The notes beneath the pieces were generated by a model. It saw only the letters and a program-made list of their open reading frames with translations. It was not told the DNA's origin and searched no databases. Positions 35,244 through 44,102 of a DNA stretch of 64,000 nt are shown in pieces. The stretch is from assembly GCF_012911845.1 (NCBI RefSeq), contig NZ_JAAXCU010000033.1:1-64000 (forward strand). Direction: 5' to 3'. Every line of letters starts with the position of its first letter. Positions within the stretch are counted from its first letter, which is position 1. The position numbers and the translations under genes were made by a program. Origin of the DNA: Bacillus sp. RO2. Its GTDB lineage: Bacteria; Bacillota; Bacilli; Bacillales; Bacillaceae_I.

Positions 35244-35344
35244 GTCAAATGAAGCTCATTGTAACTTCCATGTGATAACTCCTGACAAAAATAAAGAATT
35301 TCCACTATTGATTTACTAAACTAGAAAAAAGAGAGGTGAGTGGA

Positions 35345-35506
35345 ATGGCAAAAATTTTAGAAAAGGCTGTTAGTGATGCAAAAGAGTATTATATTACCAA
35401 ACTTGTTAATGCGGGTTGTTTCATGAATCATAGTGTTCTTTCCACCTACACATTAAGTGAATTGAAAAAGGAATATACGAACTTAATTGAAAAGGGGAGG
35501 AGTTAA
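35345..35506 (+). CDS. Small FbpA-like protein (Fur-regulated basic protein family), 53 aa
   Basis: The ATG follows GAGAGGTGAG. The 53 residues begin MAKILEKAVSDAKEYYITKL and contain YTLSELKKEYTNLIEK, the pattern typical of the FbpA family. In B. subtilis such proteins act in the iron-sparing response with an sRNA. No clear Fur box is visible upstream, so the regulatory link is open. A second small gene is coupled downstream. Confidence 0.7.
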   Translation: MAKILEKAVSDAKEYYITKLVNAGCFMNHSVLSTYTLSELKKEYTNLIEKGRS

Positions 35507-35508
35507 AC

Positions 35509-35652
35509 TTGCAGGAATATTACAATACTGATTCATTTAAACTTGCTTACGATATTATTAAATTAGATTGTCGACGAGATCAGATTTGGGAGGAGCTACT
35601 AAAAAAAGAAGGAGACCGTTTTGGAAATTTTAAGGTTTGTCCAAAACTTTAA
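35509..35652 (+). CDS. Small hypothetical protein, 47 aa
   Basis: The TTG start lies 6 nt after GGGGAGGAG, which overlaps the end of the FbpA-like gene, so translation is probably coupled. The residues begin MQEYYNTDSFKLAYDIIKLD and end FGNFKVCPKL; the protein is charged with no membrane segment. I do not recognise it. It ends in a terminator. Confidence 0.6.
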   Translation: MQEYYNTDSFKLAYDIIKLDCRRDQIWEELLKKEGDRFGNFKVCPKL

Positions 35653-35657
35653 ATGAA

Positions 35658-35690
35658 AGAGGCTGGCTCCGACGTCGGAGCTGGCCTTTA
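35658..35690. terminator. Terminator between the FbpA-like unit and tgl
   Basis: GAGGCTGGCTCCGA pairs with TCGGAGCTGGCCTTT with G-U pairs; TTTATT follows. The convergent tgl gene ends in it. Confidence 0.8.
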
Positions 35691-36533
35691 TTGATTGGGA
35701 AGATATGATCTGTACAAGTAGAACAAATACCGATCGAGGGAAATGGAGTTCTTGCGATGAATAATGACTGGATGTTGGTGTTTGGTTCGTCTGTTTTGTT
35801 GCGAAAATAACTTTGCCAAATGCGAAAAAGATGGACGGGCAACATAATCACTCAAATAAGCTGGCTTAGTAGCATCCGGTTTTCTCGTACCATTCAAAAA
35901 CTCAATGATATACGCTTCATCTTTTATTCCTAGTCCATGTCCAAAATACAAATCGTCACCCATCACCACGGCATTTTCGCCTCTCCACCAATAAGTCAAT
36001 GGATTAAAATCAGGATTTTTAAAGTAAACAACATCACCTGGAATCGTATAATAAGTATAGACAGACTGCATGACAAGATCTGAATCAAAATGCCAGCTGT
36101 AAAGTAATAAATCTTGAAAAAACTCATTAAAAAGTTTAGGTCCAATTGTATTTAATATGGCGTGATAATATAGAATAAGGATCGCGGTTGCACACTCATA
36201 CGCATAAAATTGACTGTTTTCAAAAATATCAGTTATAGCATCTGATGGATTGATATCATCCCGTATTAAAAAGCCGCCAGCCTCTGTTATATTCCAATAT
36301 GCAGGGTTGCCTTGTGAACCAGCAAACGTTTCAAAACGTGCTTCTCCCTGTGCCATTAATGCAGCACTTGCAACAATGTTATTCCGTAAAGCAATCTCAA
36401 ATCTTAATTCCTCCATAGCATCATAAGAATATACCTGTGAATCATTGAGTAAGCGTTGGAAAATTGTTTTTTCAAGATCTTCTAGATTAGGAAGAGTACT
36501 TTCTGTAATTGATTCTCCGTTTATGACAATCAT
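35688..36533 (-). CDS. tgl: Spore protein-glutamine gamma-glutamyltransferase (transglutaminase)
   Basis: Tgl crosslinks spore coat proteins through epsilon-(gamma-glutamyl)lysine bonds. The ATG at 36533 follows GAGGG (281 residues). Seen: NIVASAALMAQGEARFETF, the catalytic Cys114 in FYAYECATAI, YYHAILNTIGPKLFNEFF, DVVYFKNPDFNP, WRGENAVVMGDDLYFGHGLGI and SAYL-like AYLSDY. The protein is about 35 residues longer than the B. subtilis enzyme as I recall it; the extra part is a basic C-terminal tail (QQNRRTKHQHPV...). It stands alone between terminators. Confidence 0.93.
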   Translation of the reverse strand: MIVINGESITESTLPNLEDLEKTIFQRLLNDSQVYSYDAMEELRFEIALRNNIVASAALMAQGEARFETFAGSQGNPAYWNITEAGGFLIRDDINPSDAITDIFENSQFYAYECATAILILYYHAILNTIGPKLFNEFFQDLLLYSWHFDSDLVMQSVYTYYTIPGDVVYFKNPDFNPLTYWWRGENAVVMGDDLYFGHGLGIKDEAYIIEFLNGTRKPDATKPAYLSDYVARPSFSHLAKLFSQQNRRTKHQHPVIIHRKNSISLDRYLFYLYRSYLPNQ

Positions 36534-36620
36534 GTCATCCCTCATTTCTCAAAAACAGTATAATCCTCATTACTATTCAACATATTCAATTTGAGGCGAT
36601 TCATGAATGAATAAAAATGA

Positions 36621-36662
36621 AAAGTGCTGTGCAAATCCACATGATTTGCACAGCACTTTCGA
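36621..36662 (-). terminator. Strong terminator of the COG0523 GTPase gene
   Basis: A perfect 17-bp stem (36621-36637 with 36643-36659), AAAGTGCTGTGCAAATC and its complement, lies just after the stop, followed by T-rich sequence on the minus strand. Confidence 0.9.
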
Positions 36663-37589
36663 TTATTGTTTGTTTTTTTCTAAAGATTGTAATTGTTCTG
36701 TTAGCAACTCTACATCCAAGTCTTCTCCAATAATGACAAGATTCAACGGGACTTTAACCAACTCTTTTAAATACAGAGGAGTGCCGTAAGAATACTGAAA
36801 CAAATAAATACTGTTTGAATGCTCGAAAGTAAGATACCCTTTGATGCGGTAAACGGAGTCAGGAAGATTTCTAAGCCAATCTTCAAATTCATCTAAGTCT
36901 ATTTTAGTGGAAAACTGATACACGAAAGTTTTCAAATGAAGAGAATCCTTCACATGTGCACTAGAATGACTTCCTTTTTCTATCTGTTTCGTTCTCTTCC
37001 AGCTGTCTTCCGGAATCTTAGCAAATGTGGTCAGCAGTGTAGAAGCATGGGGATTGATGGATTGCAATTCAAACAATATGCTAGAAACCTCTGCTTCACT
37101 TACTAAATCTGTCTTGTTCAAGATAAGCATATCTGCATGCTTCACTTGTTCTCTTATCAACTGCTTGACTTGAATAGAAAGGTTGTCACGTTCTTTCCAT
37201 CGAAGGACATCTAAAAGGGTGATGATACGAGCTTCAGAAAATTTGTTCGCAAATATCGGAGAGAGAACCGTGTCAAGCACTTCTATTGGATGAGCTGCAC
37301 CTGTCGTCTCTATGTAAATGGCATCCAAATCTTTATCAAGTAATAGCCCTTGCATAGTTGATTCCAATTTCTCTTGAATGGTACAACAAATACAGCCATC
37401 AAATAGTTCAGATAGTGGGGTTTCATCAGGTATGGAATCAGAGTCAATGGAGACTTTGCCAAGCTCGTTCATGACCACCGCCACTTTCCTATTTTCTGAT
37501 TGTTCCTGTTGCAGCATTTGGGTCAAAAGGGTAGTCTTCCCGCTCCCAAGAAACCCAGCTAATATATAAACTTCCACTTTTTTGCTCAT
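36663..37589 (-). CDS. COG0523/CobW family G3E GTPase, putative zinc chaperone
   Basis: The 308-residue protein starts behind AGGAGG. Walker A is GFLGSGKTTLL; the metal-binding CxCC motif is in GCICCTI; the guanine-specificity motif is NKTD. A C-terminal CobW domain covers about 210-300. Such proteins insert or deliver zinc or other metals. No Zur box is visible upstream, so the metal and regulation are open. It stands as a single gene divergent from msrAB. Confidence 0.9.
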   Translation of the reverse strand: MSKKVEVYILAGFLGSGKTTLLTQMLQQEQSENRKVAVVMNELGKVSIDSDSIPDETPLSELFDGCICCTIQEKLESTMQGLLLDKDLDAIYIETTGAAHPIEVLDTVLSPIFANKFSEARIITLLDVLRWKERDNLSIQVKQLIREQVKHADMLILNKTDLVSEAEVSSILFELQSINPHASTLLTTFAKIPEDSWKRTKQIEKGSHSSAHVKDSLHLKTFVYQFSTKIDLDEFEDWLRNLPDSVYRIKGYLTFEHSNSIYLFQYSYGTPLYLKELVKVPLNLVIIGEDLDVELLTEQLQSLEKNKQ

Positions 37590-37726
37590 AAATTGAACCT
37601 CCTGATATATGTACCCTTCATTTTACCATACTATTATCTTTCTGTAATACGAGCATACCATTAGGAAATCCTCTTTGATATTGCTATAATTCACGTAAAT
37701 ATATTTTATAAAAAGGTGGGTACTAC

Positions 37727-38683
37727 ATGATAAACAAATTGGAAAAAGCAACGTTTGCCGGAGGTTGTTTTTGGTGCATGGTTAAACCTTTTGACGAACA
37801 GGATGGCATCGAAGAAGTAGTTTCAGGCTACACAGGTGGCCATAAAGAAAACCCAACTTACAAAGAGGTATGTTCTGAGACGACAGGCCATTATGAAGCG
37901 GTGCAAATTACATTCAACCCTGAATTATTCCCTTATGAAAAACTATTAGATGTTTATTGGAGCCAAATTGACCCGACCGATGCAGGAGGCCAATTTCACG
38001 ACCGGGGAGATTCTTATCGTACGGCCATTTTCTATCATTCCGATGAACAAAAAGAGATCGCCGAAAAATCCAAACATAACTTAGACCAAAGTGGAAGATT
38101 TAAAGACCCAATCGTAACAGAAATCCTTCCTGCAAAGCCATTTTATGCAGCAGAAGAGTACCACCAAGATTATTACAAGAAAAATCCTTTCCGCTACAAG
38201 ATGTATCAAGCAGGATCTGGGAGGGCTGCCTTTATCAAAGAGAATTGGAAAAAAGAAAACCATGCAGACTTGAAAAAGAAGCTAACACCCATGCAGTATG
38301 AAGTTACACAAAATAATGGTACAGAACCACCTTTTAAGAATGAATTCTGGAATCATACAGAAGAAGGAATCTATGTCGACATAGTTTCTGGGGAGCCACT
38401 GTTCTCTTCCCTTGATAAATATGATGCAGGATGTGGGTGGCCAAGTTTTACCAAGCCAATAAAAAAAGAACAAATTAAAGAAGAGATGGATGTAACCCAC
38501 AGAATGGTAAGGACGGAAGTTAGAAGCAAAGAGGGAGATTCTCATTTAGGTCACGTGTTTGAGGACGGCCCTGTTGATAAAGGCGGTCTTAGGTATTGTA
38601 TCAACTCTGCTGCCCTTCGCTTTATTCCGGTTAGCCAACTAAAAAAAGAGGGCTATGGAGAATACAAAAAGTTATTTTCATAA
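37727..38683 (+). CDS. msrAB: Fused methionine sulfoxide reductase MsrA-MsrB
   Basis: The 318-residue protein repairs both S- and R-methionine sulfoxide. The MsrA domain (about 1-155) has catalytic GGCFWCM near the start and [10 protein letters not shown] at its end. The MsrB domain (about 180-315) has [26 protein letters not shown] and the catalytic Cys in [11 protein letters not shown]. MsrB has no CxxC zinc pairs. In B. subtilis the two are separate genes, so the fusion differs from that model. The RBS is GGTGGG; a perfect terminator follows. Confidence 0.96.
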   Translation: MINKLEKATFAGGCFWCMVKPFDEQDGIEEVVSGYTGGHKENPTYKEVCSETTGHYEAVQITFNPELFPYEKLLDVYWSQIDPTDAGGQFHDRGDSYRTAIFYHSDEQKEIAEKSKHNLDQSGRFKDPIVTEILPAKPFYAAEEYHQDYYKKNPFRYKMYQAGSGRAAFIKENWKKENHADLKKKLTPMQYEVTQNNGTEPPFKNEFWNHTEEGIYVDIVSGEPLFSSLDKYDAGCGWPSFTKPIKKEQIKEEMDVTHRMVRTEVRSKEGDSHLGHVFEDGPVDKGGLRYCINSAALRFIPVSQLKKEGYGEYKKLFS

Positions 38684-38691
38684 AGAATTAT

Positions 38692-38720
38692 CGGAGTGTA
38701 CATCACACTCCGTTTTTTTA
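38692..38720 (+). terminator. Terminator of msrAB
   Basis: CGGAGTGT (38692-38699) and ACACTCCG (38705-38712) followed by seven T. Confidence 0.95.
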
Positions 38721-38736
38721 TGAATTAGAATAACCT

Positions 38737-38866
38737 GCTGATTTCCGTTCTAAGCGCTTCGCTTGTCTGCGGGCGGTCCGTGAGCCGCCTCGCTGCGCTG
38801 TGGGGTCTCACCTCTCACCTGTCCCTTCCTCCCGCGGGTGTCTACGCGCCTTCCACTCCAATCAAC
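38737..38866 (-). repeat. Solitary (-) arm of the composite intergenic element (copy D)
   Basis: It runs from GCTGATTTCCG to CCAATCAAC and matches the (-) arms at 11879 and 28474, with an internal small duplication (CACCTCTCACCTG). No (+) arm follows. Confidence 0.85.
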
Positions 38867-38977
38867 AAGGGTATATCATTCTACAGTTAGTAAAAAATGC
38901 GGTTTACTTCAGTAAAATAAGGTATATTATATTTGTTGAATAGATTTTCTTTAAAACAATAAAAGTAGGTGAACAAA

Positions 38978-39127
38978 TTGGGGAAATATCAATTGGATAA
39001 CAAAGGTAAGGTAGCTGTGGCCAAGTTTCATGAAAAACAGACACCTGCTAAATTTGATAAAAAGCAACAACTTGAAAAATTACGTGCAGAGTATTTGAAA
39101 AAGAAGCAAAAACAAACAGATAAATAA
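38978..39127 (+). CDS. Small basic hypothetical protein, 49 aa
   Basis: A TTG start lies 7 nt after GTAGGTG. The product begins MGKYQLDNKGKVAVAKFHEK and ends EYLKKKQKQTDK; it is Lys rich (about 14 of 49) with no hydrophobic segment. A terminator follows, which supports a real short transcript. The high Lys content could suit nucleic-acid binding, but that is a guess. Confidence 0.65.
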   Translation: MGKYQLDNKGKVAVAKFHEKQTPAKFDKKQQLEKLRAEYLKKKQKQTDK

Positions 39128-39171
39128 TATGGATAATAAAATAGGAAGACCAAATTCTTCATATGTAGTAC

Positions 39172-39194
39172 CGGGCAGCTTGCCCGTTTTTTAT
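39172..39194 (+). terminator. Terminator after the 49-aa gene
   Basis: CGGGCA (39172-39177) pairs with TGCCCG (39181-39186), then six T. Confidence 0.85.
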
Positions 39195-39307
39195 GTCAAA
39201 ATTCAACAAAATAACAGAATTATTGCAGGATAACAGAAGGAACATGAAGAATTTATAGATATAATAGAAACAAAAGCAACAAGGATGATGGAGTGGGGGA
39301 TTATGCA

Positions 39308-40792
39308 ATGTCAGCGGTAAGTGTAAAAGAATTAAAGTTTCAAGATTTAATCAACAAAAATAAGCTTATGTTTTTCGTGATTTTTATCTCGTATGGTGCA
39401 GGACTTCTAGTGAATTTCTTTGTACCGGCGGCAACCATTATAACCGTGACCTTATTTGTTGCCTTATGCTTAGGGATCGTTTTATTAATTTTGACTAGAT
39501 GGAAAAATTGGTTCCACTATTTAGTTCCTTACTTTACAGTAGGTGTAACATTTTTAGTATTTTTAATCATTCTTTTAAACCGCGGGGCATCTTTATCAGG
39601 ATTTATTCTACCTTTTTTTGTTTTGATGCTTGCAACCGTTTACTTTAATAGAAATGTTTTTATCGTTGGAGGGGTGGGGAGTTTAGTCCTTTTCGCTTAC
39701 TCACTTTGGTCATTTTTAAACGGTAATCTGATGACAGACGGACAACTTGGAAATATAGTTCTATTATTCTTTTTGTTGTTTGTCATTACATTTGTTCAAG
39801 TGAAAATAGGGAAGAAACTGTTTGCTCAATTTGAGGGAATTGTAGACACGATGCAAGCTGCAAGTGAAGAGCGGCAAATTAAACAAGAAGCCTTTCAGCA
39901 GGATGCCATGACATTAATTGACCAAGTCAATAAAGTCCATGAGCGATTGAACATGAATATTCAATCGCAGAAAGAGGTTTCTTTAACGATACAGGAGCTT
40001 TCGGTGGGAAGTTCAAAACAAGCAGACCAAATTGGTGGCATAGCGGAACAGACGAATGATGTTTCTACTTTGATGGACAATGTAGTAGAAAAATCGAATA
40101 GTTTATATGAAACAACTAATACAACGAAATCCACAGCTGATCAAGGGAAAGTGCTGGCAGTAGAACTTCAGGAAAACATGAAAAGTTTTTCGCAAGATGT
40201 TGCGGAAATGGACGCTGTATTTCAGGTTCTTACGGAGAAAATTGATGAAACGAATATTTTGACCCAACACATAAAGAACATTACGGATCAGACAAACTTG
40301 CTGGCTCTAAATGCTTCGATTGAAGCTGCTAGAGCAGGGGAAGCTGGAAGAGGGTTTGCGGTAGTAGCAGAAGAGATCCGCAAGCTTGCCACATCCACTG
40401 GCGAAACGACAAAAGAAATTACAGAAAATCTCTCCTCTCTTCACCAAACTAAAGAAGAGGTATTGCAACAATTGCAGGTTAATATTGCAAAAATGGGGAA
40501 AAACCTTGAAGCGACAAATCAGGTCAACCAATCCTTCCAGCAGATTAGTGAAACACTGAAAACATTATTAACGGATGCACAACAATTCCGTGATTTTGCA
40601 GGAACAGTAAAAGAAAAAACGGCAAATACTGACTCCTATACGAGTGAATTTGCAGCATTGATGGAAGAGGCTACTGCTGGGCTAGAGGAAATTAGCGCGA
40701 CAGTCGAACAAGTTACAGAGGATAACACACATATAGAGGAGACATTAAAAAGCATGGTCAAAATCATTGATAAAATGGAGGATCATAAATAG
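39308..40792 (+). CDS. Methyl-accepting chemotaxis protein with six-helix N-terminal domain
   Basis: The ATG at 39308 follows GGAGTGGGGG (494 residues). The first ~180 residues are hydrophobic (about six helices) with no large periplasmic-type sensor domain, and there is no clear HAMP domain. The cytoplasmic part has coiled coils and the conserved hairpin tip with [32 protein letters not shown]. It should signal to CheA from a membrane-embedded sensor. No chemotaxis genes are near. A TATAAT lies 40 bp upstream. Confidence 0.93.
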   Translation: MSAVSVKELKFQDLINKNKLMFFVIFISYGAGLLVNFFVPAATIITVTLFVALCLGIVLLILTRWKNWFHYLVPYFTVGVTFLVFLIILLNRGASLSGFILPFFVLMLATVYFNRNVFIVGGVGSLVLFAYSLWSFLNGNLMTDGQLGNIVLLFFLLFVITFVQVKIGKKLFAQFEGIVDTMQAASEERQIKQEAFQQDAMTLIDQVNKVHERLNMNIQSQKEVSLTIQELSVGSSKQADQIGGIAEQTNDVSTLMDNVVEKSNSLYETTNTTKSTADQGKVLAVELQENMKSFSQDVAEMDAVFQVLTEKIDETNILTQHIKNITDQTNLLALNASIEAARAGEAGRGFAVVAEEIRKLATSTGETTKEITENLSSLHQTKEEVLQQLQVNIAKMGKNLEATNQVNQSFQQISETLKTLLTDAQQFRDFAGTVKEKTANTDSYTSEFAALMEEATAGLEEISATVEQVTEDNTHIEETLKSMVKIIDKMEDHK

Positions 40793-40820
40793 ATTTTTCG
40801 AAAAATGGGCATATGCACAT

Positions 40821-40848
40821 ACGGGACAGCCACCTATATCATAGTGTA
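40821..40848 (+). promoter_or_regulatory. Putative SigK promoter for the YjcZ-like peptide
   Basis: AC (40821-40822), a 17-bp spacer and CATAGTGTA (40840-40848) match the SigK pattern AC-N17-CATANNNTA exactly. The start codon is 31 bp downstream. Confidence 0.6.
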
Positions 40849-40879
40849 GAAGTGTAAATATTAAACAGGAGTGATGACC

Positions 40880-41023
40880 ATGCACGATTACTGTTACTAC
40901 ACTTGCGGACCATGCGGCTATCCATCTCAAGTTGCCCCGGCATACGGCTGTGGAAATACATTTGTTTTGATCGTAGTACTATTCATTTTGTTAATCATTG
41001 TTGGAGCTTGCTATTGCAAATAA
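40880..41023 (+). CDS. YjcZ-like Cys-rich sporulation peptide, 47 aa
   Basis: The ATG follows AGGAGTG. The head MHDYCYYTCGPCGYPSQV has Cys at 5, 9 and 12, with a further Cys at 24. The helix FVLIVVLFILLIIVGA, almost the same as at 29279-29407, is followed by CYCK. A SigK-like promoter upstream suits late mother-cell expression. The Cys could allow crosslinking in the coat (inference). Confidence 0.85.
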   Translation: MHDYCYYTCGPCGYPSQVAPAYGCGNTFVLIVVLFILLIIVGACYCK

Positions 41024-41039
41024 GATAAGTTTTAAAGGA

Positions 41040-41074
41040 AGTATCACTCAGGAACTGAGAGTGATGCTTTTTTT
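41040..41074 (+). terminator. Terminator after the YjcZ-like gene
   Basis: AGTATCACTC-like stem (41040-41049) pairs with GAGTGATGCT (41059-41068), with one G-U pair, then seven T. Confidence 0.85.
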
Positions 41075-41096
41075 GATTTAGAAAGCATGTAATACT

Positions 41097-41192
41097 GTAG
41101 ATCTTCGTTCAAGGCACTTCGCTTGCCTGCGGGCGAAGCCGAGGATGCTCAAGGTCGCCCCACGGAAAGCGTAGCCATTTGCAGAAAGTAAC
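41097..41192. repeat. Hybrid, collapsed copy of the composite element (copy E)
   Basis: The left 38 bp match the beginning of a (-) arm (TTCGTTCAAGGC, CTTCGCTTGCCTGCGGGCG). It then switches without a spacer to the end of a (+) arm (AAGCCGAGGATGCTC, GGAAAGCGTAGCCATTTGC). This is the product expected from a deletion between the two inverted arms. It lies in a 357-bp gene-free stretch before yodT. Confidence 0.8.
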
Positions 41193-41239
41193 AGCGGGGT
41201 TAAACACACAACTAAGGACTGTTTATTTATCGATAAATT

Positions 41240-41326
41240 GAACGAAAGATTTCGTTCGACTGAACATAGAATGAAAGTAAGCTAGCTTATCGACAACCAG
41301 GATTTACCCTGCCTCTAAAAGGCAGG
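41240..41326. promoter_or_regulatory. Two inverted repeats upstream of yodT
   Basis: GAACGAA/TTCGTTC (41240-41257) and CCTGCCT/AGGCAGG (41308-41326) are perfect 7-bp dyads in the leader of the lysine-degradation genes. The second could form a stem without a T-run. Candidate operators or RNA hairpins. Confidence 0.4.
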
Positions 41327-41381
41327 AGCTACTATTGCTAGTAAACGGTTACAGGACAGTTGTGGAAAGGAGTAATCGTTT

Positions 41382-42713
41382 ATGGATCAATCCTATCTTA
41401 TTAAGCCTTTATTAGATAAAGAGTATCCAGTGATAAGCCATGGTAACGGAGTGTACTTATACGATGTCACTGGGAAGAAATATTTGGATGGGTCTTCTGG
41501 TGCTGTTACAGCAAGCATTGGTCATCATGTACAAGCTGTAATAGATGCGATGGCCGATCAGGCAAGCAAAGTATCATTTGTTTATCGATCCCAATTTAGC
41601 AGTGTACCTGCGGAAAAACTGGCAACAAAAATAAGTTCTATCACACCAGGAGATATTAATTGGTCGTTTTTCGTAAATAGTGGGACAGAAGCTGTGGAAA
41701 CGGCGATGAAAATATCCATCCAATATTGGCAAGAGGTAGGGCAACCTCAAAAAAACCAGATTATTTCACGATGGAAAAGCTATCACGGTATTACAATAGG
41801 AGCGCTATCCTTATCAGGACATGCGGATCGCAGGAAGAGATTTGAGCCCTTATTGGAAAAGTCGCCTGTTGTAGAACCGCCTTATTGTTACCGTTGTCCT
41901 TTCCATTTGGAATATCCTGCATGTGGTCTTAAGTGTGCTGAGGACCTAGAGCGTGCCATCCTGGAAATTGGGGAAGAAAATATTGCAGCATTTGTAGCGG
42001 AGCCGGTCATTGGGGCAGCAGCTGGAGCGATCTGCCCTCCAGATGGGTATTATCAAAAAATTGCGGAGATATGCAAAAAACATCACATTCATTTTATTGC
42101 AGATGAAGTAATGACGGGCATCGGAAGAACCGGCAAAATGTTTGCAATGGAACATTGGAACGTAATTCCGGACATTATTTGTATAGGAAAAGGCATGAGT
42201 GCGGGTTATTCTCCCATTGCGGCAACACTAGTGAGCGAGAGGATAATAGAAAGCATTCTAAAGGGATCTAGGCTGATAATGAGTGGACATACGTATAGCG
42301 CTAATCCCCAATCCGCAGCAGTTGCATTGGCTGTTTTAGAATACATTGAAAGCCAAAATCTTGTAAGCAATGGCCAGCAGATGGGAGAATATCTGTTGCG
42401 ACAATTATATCAATTAAAACAAACATACTCCTTTATTGGTGATGTTAGAGGCAAAGGGCTTTTACTTGGACTGGAAATTGTAGCAGATCTTGCGACAAAG
42501 TATCCATTTTCACAAGAAAAAGCGGTCACCACAAGACTGGTGGAGTTGGCCCAGAAAAATGGTTTGCTCATCTACCCTGCATCAGCGGGGATAGAAGGAG
42601 TGGGTGGGGACGCCGTCATTATTGCACCACCGCTATCAATCGATCAAAAGGAAATAGATGAACTGATTGCCATCCTAGAGCTGACACTTAACGAACTTCA
42701 AGTAGAATTGTAA
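41382..42713 (+). CDS. yodT: Class III aminotransferase of the kam/yod cluster (YodT-like)
   Basis: The 443-residue PLP enzyme shows the class III layout: SSGAVTASIGHH near the N-terminus, FVNSGTEAVETAMK, SYHGITIGALSLSG, the Asp in FIADEVMTGIGRTGKM, and the PLP lysine in IICIGKGMSAGYSP. An extra CxxC-rich insert, YCYRCPFHLEYPACGLKC (about 168-185), could bind metal or is structural. With the CoA-transferase, deacylase and beta-lysine enzymes it fits a lysine-derived amine degradation pathway. The RBS is AAAGGAG. Confidence 0.9.
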   Translation: MDQSYLIKPLLDKEYPVISHGNGVYLYDVTGKKYLDGSSGAVTASIGHHVQAVIDAMADQASKVSFVYRSQFSSVPAEKLATKISSITPGDINWSFFVNSGTEAVETAMKISIQYWQEVGQPQKNQIISRWKSYHGITIGALSLSGHADRRKRFEPLLEKSPVVEPPYCYRCPFHLEYPACGLKCAEDLERAILEIGEENIAAFVAEPVIGAAAGAICPPDGYYQKIAEICKKHHIHFIADEVMTGIGRTGKMFAMEHWNVIPDIICIGKGMSAGYSPIAATLVSERIIESILKGSRLIMSGHTYSANPQSAAVALAVLEYIESQNLVSNGQQMGEYLLRQLYQLKQTYSFIGDVRGKGLLLGLEIVADLATKYPFSQEKAVTTRLVELAQKNGLLIYPASAGIEGVGGDAVIIAPPLSIDQKEIDELIAILELTLNELQVEL

Positions 42714-42726
42714 GGAGTGGACCGGG

Positions 42727-43443
42727 ATGGAGAAAGTAGAGAATACATTTAACAAAATAGTGGAACTGGAAATGGTCCCCCATTTATTTTTTGATGGAAT
42801 GACACTGATGTTCGGCGGCTTTGGAGGAGTGGGGACACCTCCGAAGCTGGTGGATGCCCTCTTGGATTCAAGGGTGAAAAACCTGACACTTATCGGTAAT
42901 GACGCCGGCTTTCCTACTATAGGTATTGGAAAGGTAGTGTGTGCAGGAAGGGCAAATAAATTGGTTGCTTCCCATATTGGTTCTAATCCAGTTGCAGGCA
43001 AGATGATGACGGATAAAAAGATGGAAGTCGAGTTCAGTCCACAGGGAACCTTAGCCGAAAGAATAAGAGCTGGTGGTGTAGGTTTAGGAGGGATTCTGGT
43101 TGATGTTGGAATTGAGAGTGACATTGTAACTAAAAACAAGCAAATCCTTACATCAGGTGGAAAAGATTATATTCTTGAACCGGCTTTAACTGCAGACCTT
43201 TCAATCGTCTATGCAAAAAAAGCTGATCCATATGGGAATCTTATTTTTGATAAAAGCGCTAGAAACACAAATCCGCTTGTGGCAATGGCAGGGGCAAAAA
43301 CTATCGTGGAAGTGGAGGAATTTGTTCCTTTAGGATATTTAGATCCGGAAGAAATTGTCGTGCCTGGAGTATATGTGGATTATATGGTTCAAAGCGAGGG
43401 GGTGAACTGGACATGGGTATGGGAGGAAACATACGGAATTTGA
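42727..43443 (+). CDS. yodS: CoA-transferase subunit A (YodS-like)
   Basis: The 238-residue alpha subunit of a 3-oxoacid-type CoA-transferase shows MLMFGGFGGVGTPPKLVDAL-like, GNDAGFPTIGIGKV, SHIGSNPVAGKMM and the C-terminal LGYLDPEEIVVPGVYVDY. It transfers CoA between acyl donors; here the acceptor would be a lysine-derived keto or amino acid. It follows yodT by 13 bp and overlaps the beta-subunit gene by 31 bp. Confidence 0.9.
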   Translation: MEKVENTFNKIVELEMVPHLFFDGMTLMFGGFGGVGTPPKLVDALLDSRVKNLTLIGNDAGFPTIGIGKVVCAGRANKLVASHIGSNPVAGKMMTDKKMEVEFSPQGTLAERIRAGGVGLGGILVDVGIESDIVTKNKQILTSGGKDYILEPALTADLSIVYAKKADPYGNLIFDKSARNTNPLVAMAGAKTIVEVEEFVPLGYLDPEEIVVPGVYVDYMVQSEGVNWTWVWEETYGI

Positions 43444-44066
43444 TTGCCAAAAGAGCGGCCAAGGAAATAGAAAATGGAATGGTTGTAAACTTGGGAATAG
43501 GCATTCCGTCGTTGGTTCCCAATCATCTACCAGATAATATCCATGTTTTTTTCCAAGCGGAAAACGGTGTGTTAGGAATGTCATCTACTCCACAGTCCGG
43601 GGAAGAAGACGCCAACCTTTGCAATGCTGCCGGATTTCCGGTATCTGTCCAGCCTGGTGCATCTTATTTTGATAGTGCTCTAGCTTTTGGAATGATCAGG
43701 AAAGGGAAGCTGGATATTACGATTCTTGGATCGCTACAAGTATCGGAACAGGGAGATTTGGCTAACTGGATTGTCCCTGGCAAAAGGGTACCGGGTATGG
43801 GTGGGGCTATGGAGCTTTCACAAAAAGCAAAAAAAGTGATTGTATTAATGAGTCATACAGATAAAAACGGGCAATCAAAAGTGGTGAAATCATGCAGTTT
43901 ACCTGTAACAACACCAAAATGTGTGGACATCATTATTACCGATTTAGCAGTTTTTGAGATTACGGAAGCTGGTTTGCTCCTTCGTGAATTAATGCCAGGC
44001 GTGAGTTTTGAGCAGGTAAAAGAGAAAACAGAAGCACCCTTTACACTGTCGCCTACATTTTTATAA
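43413..44066 (+). CDS. yodR: CoA-transferase subunit B (YodR-like)
   Basis: The 217-residue beta subunit has IAKRAAKEIENGMVVNLGIG, the catalytic Glu in FFQAENGVLGM, SSTPQSGEEDANL and the C-terminal TDLAVFEI. The start ATG at 43413 lies inside the alpha-subunit gene after GAGGGGGTG; the overlap of 31 bp keeps the subunits in balance. Both subunits together make the active enzyme. Confidence 0.9.
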   Translation: MGMGGNIRNLIAKRAAKEIENGMVVNLGIGIPSLVPNHLPDNIHVFFQAENGVLGMSSTPQSGEEDANLCNAAGFPVSVQPGASYFDSALAFGMIRKGKLDITILGSLQVSEQGDLANWIVPGKRVPGMGGAMELSQKAKKVIVLMSHTDKNGQSKVVKSCSLPVTTPKCVDIIITDLAVFEITEAGLLLRELMPGVSFEQVKEKTEAPFTLSPTFL

Positions 44067-44102
44067 CGGTTAGATTATGCTGTGGAAAGAAGGGGGGATG
44101 AG

